This document shows positions 38,142-47,785 of a stretch of DNA of 64,000 nt, one piece after another (position 1 is the stretch's first letter; each line of letters starts with the position of its first letter). This DNA comes from Sphingomonas glacialis (GTDB lineage: Bacteria; Pseudomonadota; Alphaproteobacteria; Sphingomonadales; Sphingomonadaceae): positions 1 through 64,000 of the forward strand of contig NZ_BNAQ01000004.1 of NCBI RefSeq assembly GCF_014653575.1, given 5' to 3'. The notes under the pieces are model-generated. The model ran no database searches. It had not been told where the DNA came from and saw only the letters and a list, made by a program, of their open reading frames with translations. Both the position numbers and the translations under genes were made by a program.

Positions 38142-41100
38142 CTACGGCCCCTTTGCGAAGGCGATTACGCCGGTGAAAGGGGTCGCGCCGTTGATATAAT
38201 AGCTGACGCCAGCATGGCTGGCCCCCGGACCTGCCAGGAAGCCGTAAATGAGCCCGCCATTGTTGGAGCTGAAGGTTCCCGAGCCCGACACCGACATCGT
38301 CGGGTTGGCCGATCCGCCCTGCGATCCAATGGCGTAAGTTGAGCCGCCGATGGCGATCTGTGCATCGAAACCCGCTTGACTGTTTGCAAAAGAGACCGCG
38401 AATTTTGCATCGATGACGCTGCCCGGAGCCAAGACGCCCGACGGGTCGGTTGGCTTTGTACCGCCGACCATCGTATACAATGCGGTCCCCGTCGCGGGTA
38501 TCGCCGTAGCCGGACTGCCCCAAATATGGCTGAACCCGCCATTGGTGGGCACATCGGTTGCAACGCTGCCGTACTGCACTGTCCCGCCTGCCCAGCGAGA
38601 CCAGCCGATGACACCGCCTACGGTGCCATAATCGACATTTGCTGCAGTGCCGCGCGTGATCATGCTCGAACCGAGCCTGCTCGATTGCAGCTGTCCGTCT
38701 GCATTGGCGACAATTGGTGCCAGGTCGTCGGTGAAGGTTCCTTCGGCATACCGCGTTGTCGTCCCAGCGCTAAAAAGCTTGCCGACGGCGCGCACGCGAA
38801 AACCGATATCGGTCCCGGTTGGCGCGGGGAGCGCGGATGTAGCAGGCGGCACGTACGTCGAAACGAACGGCGCAGGGGTCACTTGTGGCGACGTCACAGT
38901 CTGTGGGCCCGATCCGAAGATCGCCGATCCGTTGACAAGGTCGGGACCAAAGGCGAGCGCGCCGAACTGATAATCGATCCCGGCCTGCGTGAACCCGTTG
39001 CCGAAAAATCGTCCCGTGACCGAGGCACCGTTGGAAATCCCGCCAGTGATCGTAAGTAGGGTGCGCGGGATCAGGCCGTTACTATCAAAATAAGACGTGC
39101 TGTCTGTCGGATTGGTTGGGTTCGGCCCGGTGCGCAACGTATAGGCGACGCCGCCGATGTTGACTAGGAAATCATAACCGATCAGGTTGGTGCCGAAATT
39201 GACGTACATTGAGCCGTTAAACGTGCCCGGTGCAGCACTGCCATTCCGGACGGTCGGCGCGATGTTACTGAGCAGATTATACCTGACGATTCCGCTCGCG
39301 GGTTTATTCGTCGGCGCGGTCCCGATCGTGATATAAGTCGATTGGGTCGCTGACAGCGGGCGCAGTTGCAGATTTGTCTCGACGGGTGTGCCAGAAGCCC
39401 AGCGGTTCCAAGCCACCACGCTGCCTGCGGCGGACGTGGCATAGCCATAGTCAACCGCGCTCGCGTTGCTCCGCGTGATCGAAGGCACCGGTGCGGCTGA
39501 CTGGGTCAGGCTGTCAATCACGCCATTGCCGCCCACTGCTGCCACGGCACCGGCATAGCTGTAAGTGTCGCCATTGTTGTTGAACCAAAGCGCGTTGACG
39601 GGTCCGCTAAGTAGCGATGTCGATGGGACCGGCGGGGTCACTGTCGCGGGGGTAAAAGTCCCGTTTGCGCCGAAAATGACCGCACCCCGGATCGGTACGC
39701 TGTTATAAGTTGCCGGATCGGTCGTCAGATAGATCAAGCCGACCCGGTTTGCCGGATTCGCGCCTGCAAAGTTACCAAAGAAGTTGATCCTGCAGGATGT
39801 TGACGCACATGCGGTGCCATTTCCGGAAAGACCTGCGACAAAACTAACACTGTTCGTAAATATGCTCAGGCTGGCGTTTCTTGCGGAAGCGAAAGTATAC
39901 ATCTTTGAGCCGCTCGCCTCTGGCATGGTGAGCGATCCATCGAGCGTATACGTGGGCATCGCACCAAAGGAGATCGACAACTGCCCCAAGAACGTACCAG
40001 GCGTACCCGAGCTTAAGGACGCGACTGGCTGGGTTGCCGCAAGTGTTGAATAGGAAATCGTTCCCGCAGTCGGCAGGGCACCGATCTTGGGTGCCAACAC
40101 GACATAAGGAATGCCAGTCGCGCCGACGACGTATCCGCCATTGTTACCGTAAGTTGTGCCGTTCGTATATCGTCCGATAATGGCACTGGCATCACCGGCA
40201 ACGTCAACAGCCGTCGCGGTTCCTATGCCGAAATAGTTAATCGGCTCCACAACCGAACCCAACACACCCGTCGTCGTGTTCACAGAAATTCTGAGGACAT
40301 CCGTAAAGTCTTTGCCATTATCCACGGCCGCCAATACGTGGCCACCGGTCGCAGGGAAGCCGCCGCGGTAGATTGGAGGCGGCGTTGCAGCTATAGTGCC
40401 GACCGTGCCACCTCCTGTCGCAGGCAAGCTGGCATATTGGTCCGCCGCGCCGCCGCCGACCAGATATGTCAGATACCCGCTGAAAAACGACGCATTGTCG
40501 CCAAGCAGCACCGTTGCTTGCCCCGCTGCCGCTAAGGCATCGAGATAGGATTTGATCTGTGCCTGCGTCAGAACGGTATAGCCCGAAGGGCGCCCGCCAC
40601 CGAGAAGATAAACGTAATATGCGTTTAGCGCGGTCGCGTAATTGCGGTAGGTAACGATTGGCAATCCGGTGAACGTGTCGGCAGTGCCGCCGTTCGTCAG
40701 ATAGGCGAGGTAGCTCGTAAAAAAGCTCGCGTTCGCGCCGAGTAGAGTCGCATATTGCCCGCTCGCCTGCAACGCTTCAAGATAGGATCGGATTTGCGCC
40801 TGAGTGAGTGCCGTGTAAGCCGACGGCAACCCGCCACCGTTCAGATAAGCAACGAACGCAGTCAACTGCGACGTGTAGGAGGTATAGCTCGCGATCGGCA
40901 GGCCGGTGAAGGTGTCCGCGCTGCCGCCCCCAGTCAAATAGACCAGATATTGCGTGAAGAACGCGCTGTTCGCGCCGAGCAGCGATACGAACTGACCATT
41001 GGTTTGCAGTGTTTCGAGGTACGTGCGGATCTGTGCCGCTGTCAGCAGCGTATAGTTTGAAGGCAAGCCGCCGCCGTTGAGATAGGCGAAATACGCCGTC

Positions 41101-43340
41101 AGCTGCGCGCTATAGCCCCGGTAAATATTGATCGGAAGGCCGGTGAATTGATCCGCCGCACCGCCGCCCTGGAGATAGGTCAGGTAGCTGCTCAGGAACG
41201 TCGCATCGCTTCCGAGCAGCACCGTCAACTGCCCCGATGACGACAGCGCGTTCAGATACGCGCGAACCTGATCGACGGTCAGCGCTCCATATGTCGAGGG
41301 CAAGTTGCCCGCGCGCAGATAAGCGACAAAGGCGTTGACCCGCGTGGCATAGGCATTCAGATCGACATTAGGCAGCCCCGCGTAAATGTCAGGATTGCCG
41401 CCGGTCGCCAGATAGGCGTAATAATCCGACAGGAAGCTGGCGTTGACGCCAAGCAGCGATCCAAACAGCCCAGAATTGCGCAATTCGGTTAGATAGGCGA
41501 TGATCTGCGTCTGCGTCAGGCCGCCATAGAGCGACGGTGTGCCGCCGCCCTGAATATAGCTGTAATAAGCGTTTAGCGCCGTTGCCTGTCCGGTGAGCAC
41601 ATTGATCGGCAGTCTGGCGAACGCATCGCGCTGACCGCCGCCGATTAAGAACGCATAATAATCTGTGAAGAGCTGGGCATTGGCCCCGGTCAGCGCGAAA
41701 CGGCCCGACAATTGCAGCGCCGCGAGATAACTCGTGATCTGATCCGCCGTCAGCGCGGTATAGCCCGAAGGCCGTCCGCCACCGTTCAGATAGACCGCAA
41801 AAGCGTTGAGTGAGGCCGCCTGTGCCGTCAGCACGTTGATCGGCAACCGGTCGAATGTGTCGGCGCTGGCCCCCGTGCGCAAATAGACGAGATAGGTGCG
41901 CAAGAAGGCCGACTGGGTGCCGAGCACACGGTCGAACAAACCGGTGGCGTCGAGCGTTTCGAGATAGGACCGCAAGGTTGCCTCATCGACGACGCGATAT
42001 CCGCTGGGCAGGCCGCCGCCGTTCAAATAGACGGTGAAGGCGGCCAGCGACGTCGCCGCTGTTGTCGAGAACGCAAGCCCGTCCCCCGATTTCGACACCG
42101 AAGCAAGATAGGCATCGAGCAACGCTTGATTGGTGACCGACAGCTGGTTGCGGATCGCACCCGATTGCAGGATCAACAAATATTGCGACACGACCGACTG
42201 GCTCGCCTGCGCAAAGCTTGCCGGGCTGCCCCCGCTGCGGATAAAGTCGAGATACGCCGTGCCGAGCGACGTCGCCCGGCCGCTGAACCCGTCGGGCGCA
42301 CCGCCGCCCGACAGGAAGGTGAGATAGGCGTCGAGCAGATTGCGGTTCGCGGCCGACAGCGTGCCGAACTTCTCGGTCCGTCCTATAAATGCGAGATAGG
42401 CGGTCAACTGCGGCTGCGTTGCGCGGGTAAAACTTGACGGCAGCGCGCCGGCGCGGAGCAAATCGAGATAAGACAGCAGGATCGTCGCATAGCCGGTGCG
42501 GAAATCAGCCGCGACACCGCCACGTGCCAGATATTGGAAATAGGTGCGAACGATATCGGCGCCCGCGCCATTGAACGCTGCGCCGCCATACGGGCTGCTC
42601 GCCTGCGCCGCGTAAGCGATCAGTGCATTGTAATCGCTGCGCGGGAACGCCGCGAGGCTGGGGTTGCGGTCATAGGCATCGACACGGCGCGCCGCGTCGA
42701 GAATATCGCCATGCGCGCCGATCGCCGCCAGCGATACGCCGAGCGCGGTCGGGATTCCGTTCTGCGCCGCCGCCGCGACGCCGCCTTGACGCATCGGCAT
42801 GACCAGCGTGGCCGACGGCACACGCGCCGGATCGGCAGCGATGACCTGAGCGGGACCATGCCCGGCCTGCGCCGACCAGAAAGTGCCGATGGTGAAGGCG
42901 CGCGCGACGCCGCTTGCTGCGATCAGTGCCCGCCCGCCGAGCACGCTGCCGTGAGTGCCATTGACCCCAACCGAAAAACTTGCCGAGGCATTGACGCCTT
43001 CGACCGATCCTTTGACGCCGTCGGGCATGTGCACATCGACAACGGTTCCGGTCGGCGAGACAATTGTGACCGTGCCCTTACGCAGATTGATCGAACCATC
43101 GGGCTGCACCGAAAATTGCGCCGCATCCACGAACGAAGCGATTGCGCCATTATCGAGTGTAATTTGCGTCGTGCCACTGCCGATGGTGACATCGTGCCCG
43201 ATCTCGATGTCCTGCCCCGAAAGCGCCGCGTCGGTTGAGAACAGCACGTGCGACGCCTGTGCGGCGGTGGTTAATCCAAATAGCGACGCACCGCCCAACA
43301 GCGAGCCGATAGCGAGGCGAACCAACGAACGATGAGCCAT
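38142..43340 (-). CDS. Giant secreted FecR-domain repeat protein with TbpB-like C-terminal barrels
   Basis: A 1732-residue protein. The signal peptide ends near residue 29 (LFGLTTAAQAS). Residues ~30-170 form a FecR-like domain (VSPTGTVVDVHMPDGVKGSV, VGVNGTHGSVLGGRA). Residues ~265-435 hold degenerate repeats of about 38 residues, and 435-985 hold seven tandem repeats of about 79 residues (YLNGGGLPSGY, LTQAQIRSYLEAL, LLGANASFF, GGTADTFTGLPI). The C-terminal ~700 residues form three related beta domains, each with a GSVVAWNRWASG-like strand, an IPATGTALYTMVGGTKP-like strand, a FFG or GFL turn and a closing VIFG/IAF strand. These resemble the C-terminal barrels of TbpB and other Slam-dependent proteins. 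The gene lies 26 bases after a Slam/DUF560-type gene, with AAGGAT as ribosome binding site. I infer a surface-exposed or secreted cargo; no ligand can be named. Confidence 0.75.
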   Translation of the reverse strand: MAHRSLVRLAIGSLLGGASLFGLTTAAQASHVLFSTDAALSGQDIEIGHDVTIGSGTTQITLDNGAIASFVDAAQFSVQPDGSINLRKGTVTIVSPTGTVVDVHMPDGVKGSVEGVNASASFSVGVNGTHGSVLGGRALIAASGVARAFTIGTFWSAQAGHGPAQVIAADPARVPSATLVMPMRQGGVAAAAQNGIPTALGVSLAAIGAHGDILDAARRVDAYDRNPSLAAFPRSDYNALIAYAAQASSPYGGAAFNGAGADIVRTYFQYLARGGVAADFRTGYATILLSYLDLLRAGALPSSFTRATQPQLTAYLAFIGRTEKFGTLSAANRNLLDAYLTFLSGGGAPDGFSGRATSLGTAYLDFIRSGGSPASFAQASQSVVSQYLLILQSGAIRNQLSVTNQALLDAYLASVSKSGDGLAFSTTAATSLAAFTVYLNGGGLPSGYRVVDEATLRSYLETLDATGLFDRVLGTQSAFLRTYLVYLRTGASADTFDRLPINVLTAQAASLNAFAVYLNGGGRPSGYTALTADQITSYLAALQLSGRFALTGANAQLFTDYYAFLIGGGQRDAFARLPINVLTGQATALNAYYSYIQGGGTPSLYGGLTQTQIIAYLTELRNSGLFGSLLGVNASFLSDYYAYLATGGNPDIYAGLPNVDLNAYATRVNAFVAYLRAGNLPSTYGALTVDQVRAYLNALSSSGQLTVLLGSDATFLSSYLTYLQGGGAADQFTGLPINIYRGYSAQLTAYFAYLNGGGLPSNYTLLTAAQIRTYLETLQTNGQFVSLLGANSAFFTQYLVYLTGGGSADTFTGLPIASYTSYTSQLTAFVAYLNGGGLPSAYTALTQAQIRSYLEALQASGQYATLLGANASFFTSYLAYLTNGGTADTFTGLPIVTYRNYATALNAYYVYLLGGGRPSGYTVLTQAQIKSYLDALAAAGQATVLLGDNASFFSGYLTYLVGGGAADQYASLPATGGGTVGTIAATPPPIYRGGFPATGGHVLAAVDNGKDFTDVLRISVNTTTGVLGSVVEPINYFGIGTATAVDVAGDASAIIGRYTNGTTYGNNGGYVVGATGIPYVVLAPKIGALPTAGTISYSTLAATQPVASLSSGTPGTFLGQLSISFGAMPTYTLDGSLTMPEASGSKMYTFASARNASLSIFTNSVSFVAGLSGNGTACASTSCRINFFGNFAGANPANRVGLIYLTTDPATYNSVPIRGAVIFGANGTFTPATVTPPVPSTSLLSGPVNALWFNNNGDTYSYAGAVAAVGGNGVIDSLTQSAAPVPSITRSNASAVDYGYATSAAGSVVAWNRWASGTPVETNLQLRPLSATQSTYITIGTAPTNKPASGIVRYNLLSNIAPTVRNGSAAPGTFNGSMYVNFGTNLIGYDFLVNIGGVAYTLRTGPNPTNPTDSTSYFDSNGLIPRTLLTITGGISNGASVTGRFFGNGFTQAGIDYQFGALAFGPDLVNGSAIFGSGPQTVTSPQVTPAPFVSTYVPPATSALPAPTGTDIGFRVRAVGKLFSAGTTTRYAEGTFTDDLAPIVANADGQLQSSRLGSSMITRGTAANVDYGTVGGVIGWSRWAGGTVQYGSVATDVPTNGGFSHIWGSPATAIPATGTALYTMVGGTKPTDPSGVLAPGSVIDAKFAVSFANSQAGFDAQIAIGGSTYAIGSQGGSANPTMSVSGSGTFSSNNGGLIYGFLAGPGASHAGVSYYINGATPFTGVIAFAKGP
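40386..42038 (-). repeat. Seven tandem ~237-bp coding repeats
   Basis: The repeats encode residues ~435-985 of the giant protein. Each unit is about 79 residues: a YLNGGGxPSxY-LTxxQIxxYL half and an LLGxNAxFFxxYLxYLxGGG-ADxFxGLPI half, so the basic unit is about 38-40 residues duplicated. Copies 4-7 are the most alike, suggesting recent expansion. Copies differ enough that assembly collapse is unlikely. Confidence 0.85.
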
Positions 43341-43366
43341 GTTAACGATCCTTTTGACGAAAATGT

Positions 43367-44686
43367 CTAAAATTCGAGGCGCACGCCGACGCTGGCGGTG
43401 GCGCGTTCGTAATCGTAAATTGCTATGTTACTGAAATTGCGCGTGTAAGTGACGCGCGGGCGCACAGTGACGTTCTTCGCCACGAGGAATTTCAGCCCCG
43501 CCGACACATCCAGCCGCTCGTCGCGCCTTTGCGTCAGGAACAGCGCATCGGGGGCGTCGTAGCGCCGGATATCTGCGGTCGCGCCGCCAACAAACGATAT
43601 CTTGGCGGCAATCGGCAGCTCGGCCCCGACCGAGACTTCGCCAAAGCTGTTCGACTGTGCATCACCCGCTACCTCACGCGTCTGTTCGTGACCGCCGGTG
43701 GCGGTGAGGACAAACTTGCGTGCCGCATAGCTGACCGCGACCGCAACCCGATTGGCATCGAGCAACGGCTGATTGTCGTAATTGAATCGAAAATACTGCG
43801 CCGAAAATGACAGTGCGCGTCCGCCGTTCAGCACATGGGTATATTGTCCGATCGCGCCAAACGCCTGGCGATAGCTATGCTGGCCCAGCCAGAATTGCTG
43901 CGCCTGCCCCGACAGCGACAGGGTGTCGCGATTGGCAAAGCTGTGTGCAAACCCAGCGGTGCCGGTGGCGCTCGCCTGATCGAACGTATTGCTGTCGATA
44001 TTGTCATGGTAGTTGGCAAGCAAACTGCCGAACACGCGATCCTGGCGACTGACGGCAGCAACACCGGAAATACCTGCCTGAATTTCGCCGTAGCCGTCAT
44101 GGGTAGCGCGGGCATTACCTGCTAAAGTGCCCGGGCCGAACACTGCAAACAACGGGATCGTGACACTTGTCAGGTTGGTCGCGGTGTTGATGTTGCTGTC
44201 ATAACCACCCGAAACGTCAACAAATCCCGTGACGTCGGACCCGCCACCTGCAATCTGTTTGGCAAAACTGCGCTCCAGCGTGGTGAAGCGCTGGCGCACC
44301 GGATCGGGGAGCGAAGGGTCCTGCAACACCGTGTTGAATTGGGCACGCGCGGTATCGACGTCGCCCGCCATCGCATAGGCGCGCGCCAGTTCGGCGCGCG
44401 CTTCGACCATGTCGGGCTTGACTGCCAGCACGCGTTGAAACGCCAGGATCGCCTCAGCCGTCCGGCCTGAATCGAGTGCCGCAAGACCAAATGCATAGTT
44501 AAAGCCTGGGTCACCCGCCTGATCTGCCAGCGCAGGACGCAGCAGTGCGTAAGCTTCCACCGCCTTACCCTGTTGCAGCAGCGTCGTTGCCTGCTCGATA
44601 ATTCCGGCGGGCGCGGCAGAGGCTGGATAAGCAGATACAGTTATGGCTACGGCTGCCAGCAACACACCGCGAGATGTCGTGATCAT
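43367..44686 (-). CDS. Slam/DUF560-type outer-membrane translocon (TPR plus beta-barrel)
   Basis: A 439-residue protein. Signal peptide to about residue 25 (AVAITVSAYPASA). Residues ~30-145 form TPR helices (AIIEQATTLLQQGKAVEAYA-like, AILAFQRVLAVKPDMVEARA). From ~155 a barrel begins at GYDSNINTATN, the typical first strand of DUF560/Slam, and ends in ERATASVGVRLEF with a terminal Phe. Slam proteins move lipoproteins or soluble cargo across the outer membrane (type XI secretion). It is the first gene of a two-gene operon with the giant repeat protein, the order expected for translocon and cargo. Alternative: an orphan TPR-barrel porin. The upstream region is interrupted by an IS3 element 205 bases before the start. 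Confidence 0.78.
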   Translation of the reverse strand: MITTSRGVLLAAVAITVSAYPASAAPAGIIEQATTLLQQGKAVEAYALLRPALADQAGDPGFNYAFGLAALDSGRTAEAILAFQRVLAVKPDMVEARAELARAYAMAGDVDTARAQFNTVLQDPSLPDPVRQRFTTLERSFAKQIAGGGSDVTGFVDVSGGYDSNINTATNLTSVTIPLFAVFGPGTLAGNARATHDGYGEIQAGISGVAAVSRQDRVFGSLLANYHDNIDSNTFDQASATGTAGFAHSFANRDTLSLSGQAQQFWLGQHSYRQAFGAIGQYTHVLNGGRALSFSAQYFRFNYDNQPLLDANRVAVAVSYAARKFVLTATGGHEQTREVAGDAQSNSFGEVSVGAELPIAAKISFVGGATADIRRYDAPDALFLTQRRDERLDVSAGLKFLVAKNVTVRPRVTYTRNFSNIAIYDYERATASVGVRLEF

Positions 44687-44914
44687 TTTAAATCGCCCCA
44701 GAAACCTGTTCGAGAGCCAGGGGTCGCTGCGTCGTGTCCGCCCCGTTTATCGCTCGATCATCGGTCTAGACCCGTTGGAGGCAGTGTCGATTTACAAACA
44801 CTGTAATGTTAGTTCATGTTTCAAGACAGCGGCGTGTTCAGCGTTCAAGGTGTTAGAGGTGGCTCGGTTTATTTGAACAACTCGGCGCGATTGTAAGTGG
44901 AGCGCCTGCCGGTT

Positions 44915-45734
44915 TCATGCCGCTGCGTGGAGCGGCAGGTTGAAGTAGACGTGATCGGGTGTCCTGCGGTCGAGCGATGAGTGTGGGCGCCGTCCATTGT
45001 AGAAGGTCAGGTACCGGCTGATCCACGCGCAGGCCTCGCTGACCATAGGCCCGCAGGTAGACCTCCTCGTTTTTCACGGAGCGCCATAGCCACTCAACGA
45101 ACATATTGTCGCGCCAGGCGCCGCGGCCATCCATACTGATCGCGATCTTCTCGCGGTGCAGGACGGCGGTGAACGCCATGCTGGTAAGTTGGCTGCCCTG
45201 ATCGGTGTTGAAGATTTTCGGCGCCCAGAAGCGCGCCAGCGCTTCCTCCAAAGCCTCGATGCAAAAATCCGTCTCCAGCGTGATCGACAGCCGCCAAGCC
45301 AAAACCCGCCGGCTGAACCAGCCGACGATGGCGATAAGGTAGACAAAGCAGCGCTCCATCGGGATTTAGGTGATATCCGTCGCCCAGACTTGGTTGGGCC
45401 TCGTCACCACCAGCTTGCGCAGCAGATAGGGGTCAATCTTATTCCCCGGCGCAGGCTTTGACGTGTTGGGCCGTCGGTAGATCGCCTCGATCGCCATCTT
45501 CTTCATCAACGTTGAGACGTGCAGCCAGCCGACCTTGACCCCTTCGCCGGCAAGCAGATCGCGCAACATCCGGCTGCCCGCGAACGGGAAGTCCAGCTGC
45601 AGCTCGTCAATCCGCCGCATGATCGCGAGGTCAGCAGCCGAGGTCGGCCTGGGCGGATAATAGACGCTGCCACGGCTGATCCCCAGCTCCCGCGCTTGCC
45701 GTGTCACCGGAAACGCGTGCGAACGGTCGATCAT
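44915..45734 (-). pseudogene. IS3-family transposase OrfB, nonsense and frameshift
   Basis: The frame from 45734 encodes an IS3 DDE transposase start (QARELGISRGSVYY, DELQLDFPFAGSRMLRDLL) but meets a TAA at 45366-45368 where the family has a Tyr (WATDIT-stop-IPMERCFVYL). The frame continues to NEEVYLRAYG near 45050 and then a one-base shift moves the conserved end to another frame (YLTFYNGRRPHSSLDRR, stop at 44915). Two lesions make it inactive. DDE residues are otherwise visible. Confidence 0.9.
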
Positions 45735-45764
45735 CGTTTTGCGCTCGGCAACAGTTCCGCCCCC

Positions 45765-46058
45765 TTACGAGCTTGGGCCGAGCGCCCCGGACAAAAAATC
45801 GTTCACCAGCGTCAACTCGCCGATCTTGGCGTGTAACGTCTTTACGTCGATCGCCGGCTCGGCCGGCTCGCTATGGCTGTCCGACCCGAAAACCCCCGCT
45901 GCACCCTCCAGCAACTGGCCGCGCCACGTCGTGGTCTGGTTCGGGTGCACGTCAAACTGATGCGCCAGCTCGGCCAGCGTCTTCTCGCCCTTCACCGCAG
46001 CTAAGGCCACCTTCGCCTTGAATGCCGGGATGTGGTTCCGGCGTGTTCGCTTCGTCAT
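45765..46058 (-). CDS. IS3-family OrfA (helix-turn-helix)
   Basis: A 97-residue OrfA from ATG 46058: MTKRTRRNHIPAFKAKVALA and a helix-turn-helix (TLAELAHQFDVHPNQTTTWR), with a leucine-zipper-like tail. It normally makes an OrfAB fusion by -1 frameshifting, but the downstream OrfB is broken here. Alone it could act as a DNA-binding repressor of transposition, but this is doubtful in a decayed element. Confidence 0.88.
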   Translation of the reverse strand: MTKRTRRNHIPAFKAKVALAAVKGEKTLAELAHQFDVHPNQTTTWRGQLLEGAAGVFGSDSHSEPAEPAIDVKTLHAKIGELTLVNDFLSGALGPSS

Positions 46059-46115
46059 ACGATCTCCTGTTCGGCAGCCAAGCTGGCCGCGTTCAGGCAG
46101 AAACTCCACTTAGCA

Positions 46116-46711
46116 GCATGTCTCTCTACACCGCCATTCCAGCGTTATCGGGACCCAACTAATCAAATTCCGGTTAGTTTGGCAGTGCCCTGCTGGCGCT
46201 TCAAAAACCATAGCTGACGCTAAAGAGAGGATCGGTTTGCGCTTCTTGCGCCTCCGGTCGGGCTATGTCCTCCCTCCGCAGTAAGCATCGCGAACGGTGC
46301 GCCCGGCATCGACGCACGTCGGCACCACAATGGCAGCCCTTTCAAACGCCGATCGGGAGTCCCGGTTCCACGCCTATTTGCACCTGAAACAACAGCCAAT
46401 TTCCGGATCGCCGAAATAATTCACTCATCCGTGTTATATTACAGCATTTGTAAGTGTTAATCATCGCATTCGACAATATTATGCCTGCTGATGCAAAAAC
46501 CCTACGGCGCTCTGGCACAAATGATTTATTTCAAAAATCGTATAATAATCCAGTATAGTGTGCCGAAAAATACGCAGTTGCTGTGGAGTTTTAAATTTTA
46601 GATAGTCTGCTGCTTGGCAACCGTAAATTATTAATTTGTATTAATAATGTCGTCTTCAATGCATTTTCAAAGTCGCGGCCTTAACAATACTTAATAATTA
46701 GGAAGACCATA
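46116..46711. other. AT-rich intergenic region
   Basis: No gene is seen. From about 46380 the sequence becomes strikingly AT-rich (for example TTAATTTGTATTAATAATG near 46632), unlike its GC-rich surroundings. It should carry the promoter of the secreted gene at 46712, which has AGGAAG as ribosome binding site. The composition fits an H-NS- or MvaT-like silenced or recently acquired promoter. Confidence 0.6.
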
Positions 46712-47713
46712 ATGTTCGATTTTCGCGGAACCGCGGCGCTTTCTGCCATTGCTTTGGCCACGACACCATTGTCGGCAGTGCCGGCTTTTGCCGACGATCA
46801 GCCGGTCAAGATATCCTCCGGCGAAGCGGCAAAGGGCACCACGACCGTCGTGATCGGCGCGTTCAACGTCGGCTTCATTTTCGAATCGGTCGATAACACC
46901 AAGGCGACCGGAGGCATGATCGGCGCGTTCGGCGGCGTGACCAATGCAAAGAGCGAACTGGTCGGCGTGACGCCTGCGATGATGCAAACCGTAACCGACG
47001 CCGCCTATGCGGACTTCAAGGCGAAGTTGGCGGCGAAGGGGATGACCGTCGTCGATCCCGCGCCGATGTTCGGCAGTGCCGCCTTCGCGCACGTGAAGCC
47101 GATGGCCTCGCCGATGGAAGCGAGCGTGTTCATCGACAAGAAGAGCAAGGGCAAGACCGACTATTACAAGCCCACCGGGATTCCGGGCCTGGTCATGTTG
47201 CCCGGCGACATTACGGGCTCGGGTTTCAGCAGCATGGGCATGCAGATGTCGTTCGGCTACACCCAATACGGCATGGTGCAGCACGCCAAGGCAACCGGCC
47301 AGGCGGTCATCGACGTGGTGTATCTGATCGACTTCTCCGATGCGCGGCGACCCGGAATCGCGAGCTTCGGCGGAGGCGTCAAGATTTCGTCGGGCATGTC
47401 CGTCGCCGGGCAATTTTCCCGGATGAGCTTGGTATCGCCCGCCGGTAAAATCGCGACGATCACGCTCAAAGACCCTGTCGCGGTCACCGGCGACTTTGCC
47501 GACATGGCGGATACGACCAAGGGTGCGGGCGTCCAGAAGGCAGCGAATATCCTGGGGGGGCTTGCGACCGTGGGCGGGTTCGGCGGTCTGAAATTCGGCA
47601 AGAGCAAGACCTACACGTTCACCGCGAAGCCGGGCCTTTATGAGGACACCGCAACCAAGGCTACAACGCTTGCCAATGCCCGGATGGTCGATCAACTCGT
47701 CGCCTTACGGTGA
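46712..47713 (+). CDS. Secreted protein of unknown function (333 aa)
   Basis: A 333-residue exported protein: signal peptide ending near residue 27 (LSAVPAFADD), then a mixed alpha/beta body with TTTVVIGAFNVGFIFESVDN, a repeated Met-rich GSGFSSMGMQMSFGYTQYGM and a Gly-rich ILGGLATVGGFGGLKFG near the end. AGGAAG lies 6 bases upstream of ATG 46712. I recognise no family; the early VIGAFNVGF and TDAAYADFKAKLAAKG pattern is faintly reminiscent of periplasmic lipoprotein-assembly proteins. It lies just upstream of a two-component system and may be its target, given its long AT-rich promoter. Confidence 0.8.
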   Translation: MFDFRGTAALSAIALATTPLSAVPAFADDQPVKISSGEAAKGTTTVVIGAFNVGFIFESVDNTKATGGMIGAFGGVTNAKSELVGVTPAMMQTVTDAAYADFKAKLAAKGMTVVDPAPMFGSAAFAHVKPMASPMEASVFIDKKSKGKTDYYKPTGIPGLVMLPGDITGSGFSSMGMQMSFGYTQYGMVQHAKATGQAVIDVVYLIDFSDARRPGIASFGGGVKISSGMSVAGQFSRMSLVSPAGKIATITLKDPVAVTGDFADMADTTKGAGVQKAANILGGLATVGGFGGLKFGKSKTYTFTAKPGLYEDTATKATTLANARMVDQLVALR

Positions 47714-47785
47714 GCGTCGCATTCGCGGTTGGCGCATCTCCGCGATCGTGACACTGTGACAAATGAAGAAGAGCGAGGGGCCGAA

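Larger units (their letters stand above)
44892..46115 (-). mobile_element. IS3-family element (decayed)
   Basis: The ends are imperfect inverted repeats: TGTAAGTGGAGCGCCTGCC at 44892 and TGCTAAGTGGAGTTTCTGCC read inward from 46115. The element carries orfA and a damaged orfB on the minus strand. A related copy's end forms 1-50 of this window. No clear target duplication is seen. Confidence 0.85.

Noticed and set aside
38376..39059. Plus-strand frames inside the giant repeat gene
   Set aside because: They are shadows of the minus-strand reading frame, which has continuous repeats and domain structure.
40386..42038. CRISPR-like array suggested by regular repetition
   Set aside because: The repeats are about 237 bases, coding and imperfect, without short identical repeats and unique spacers.
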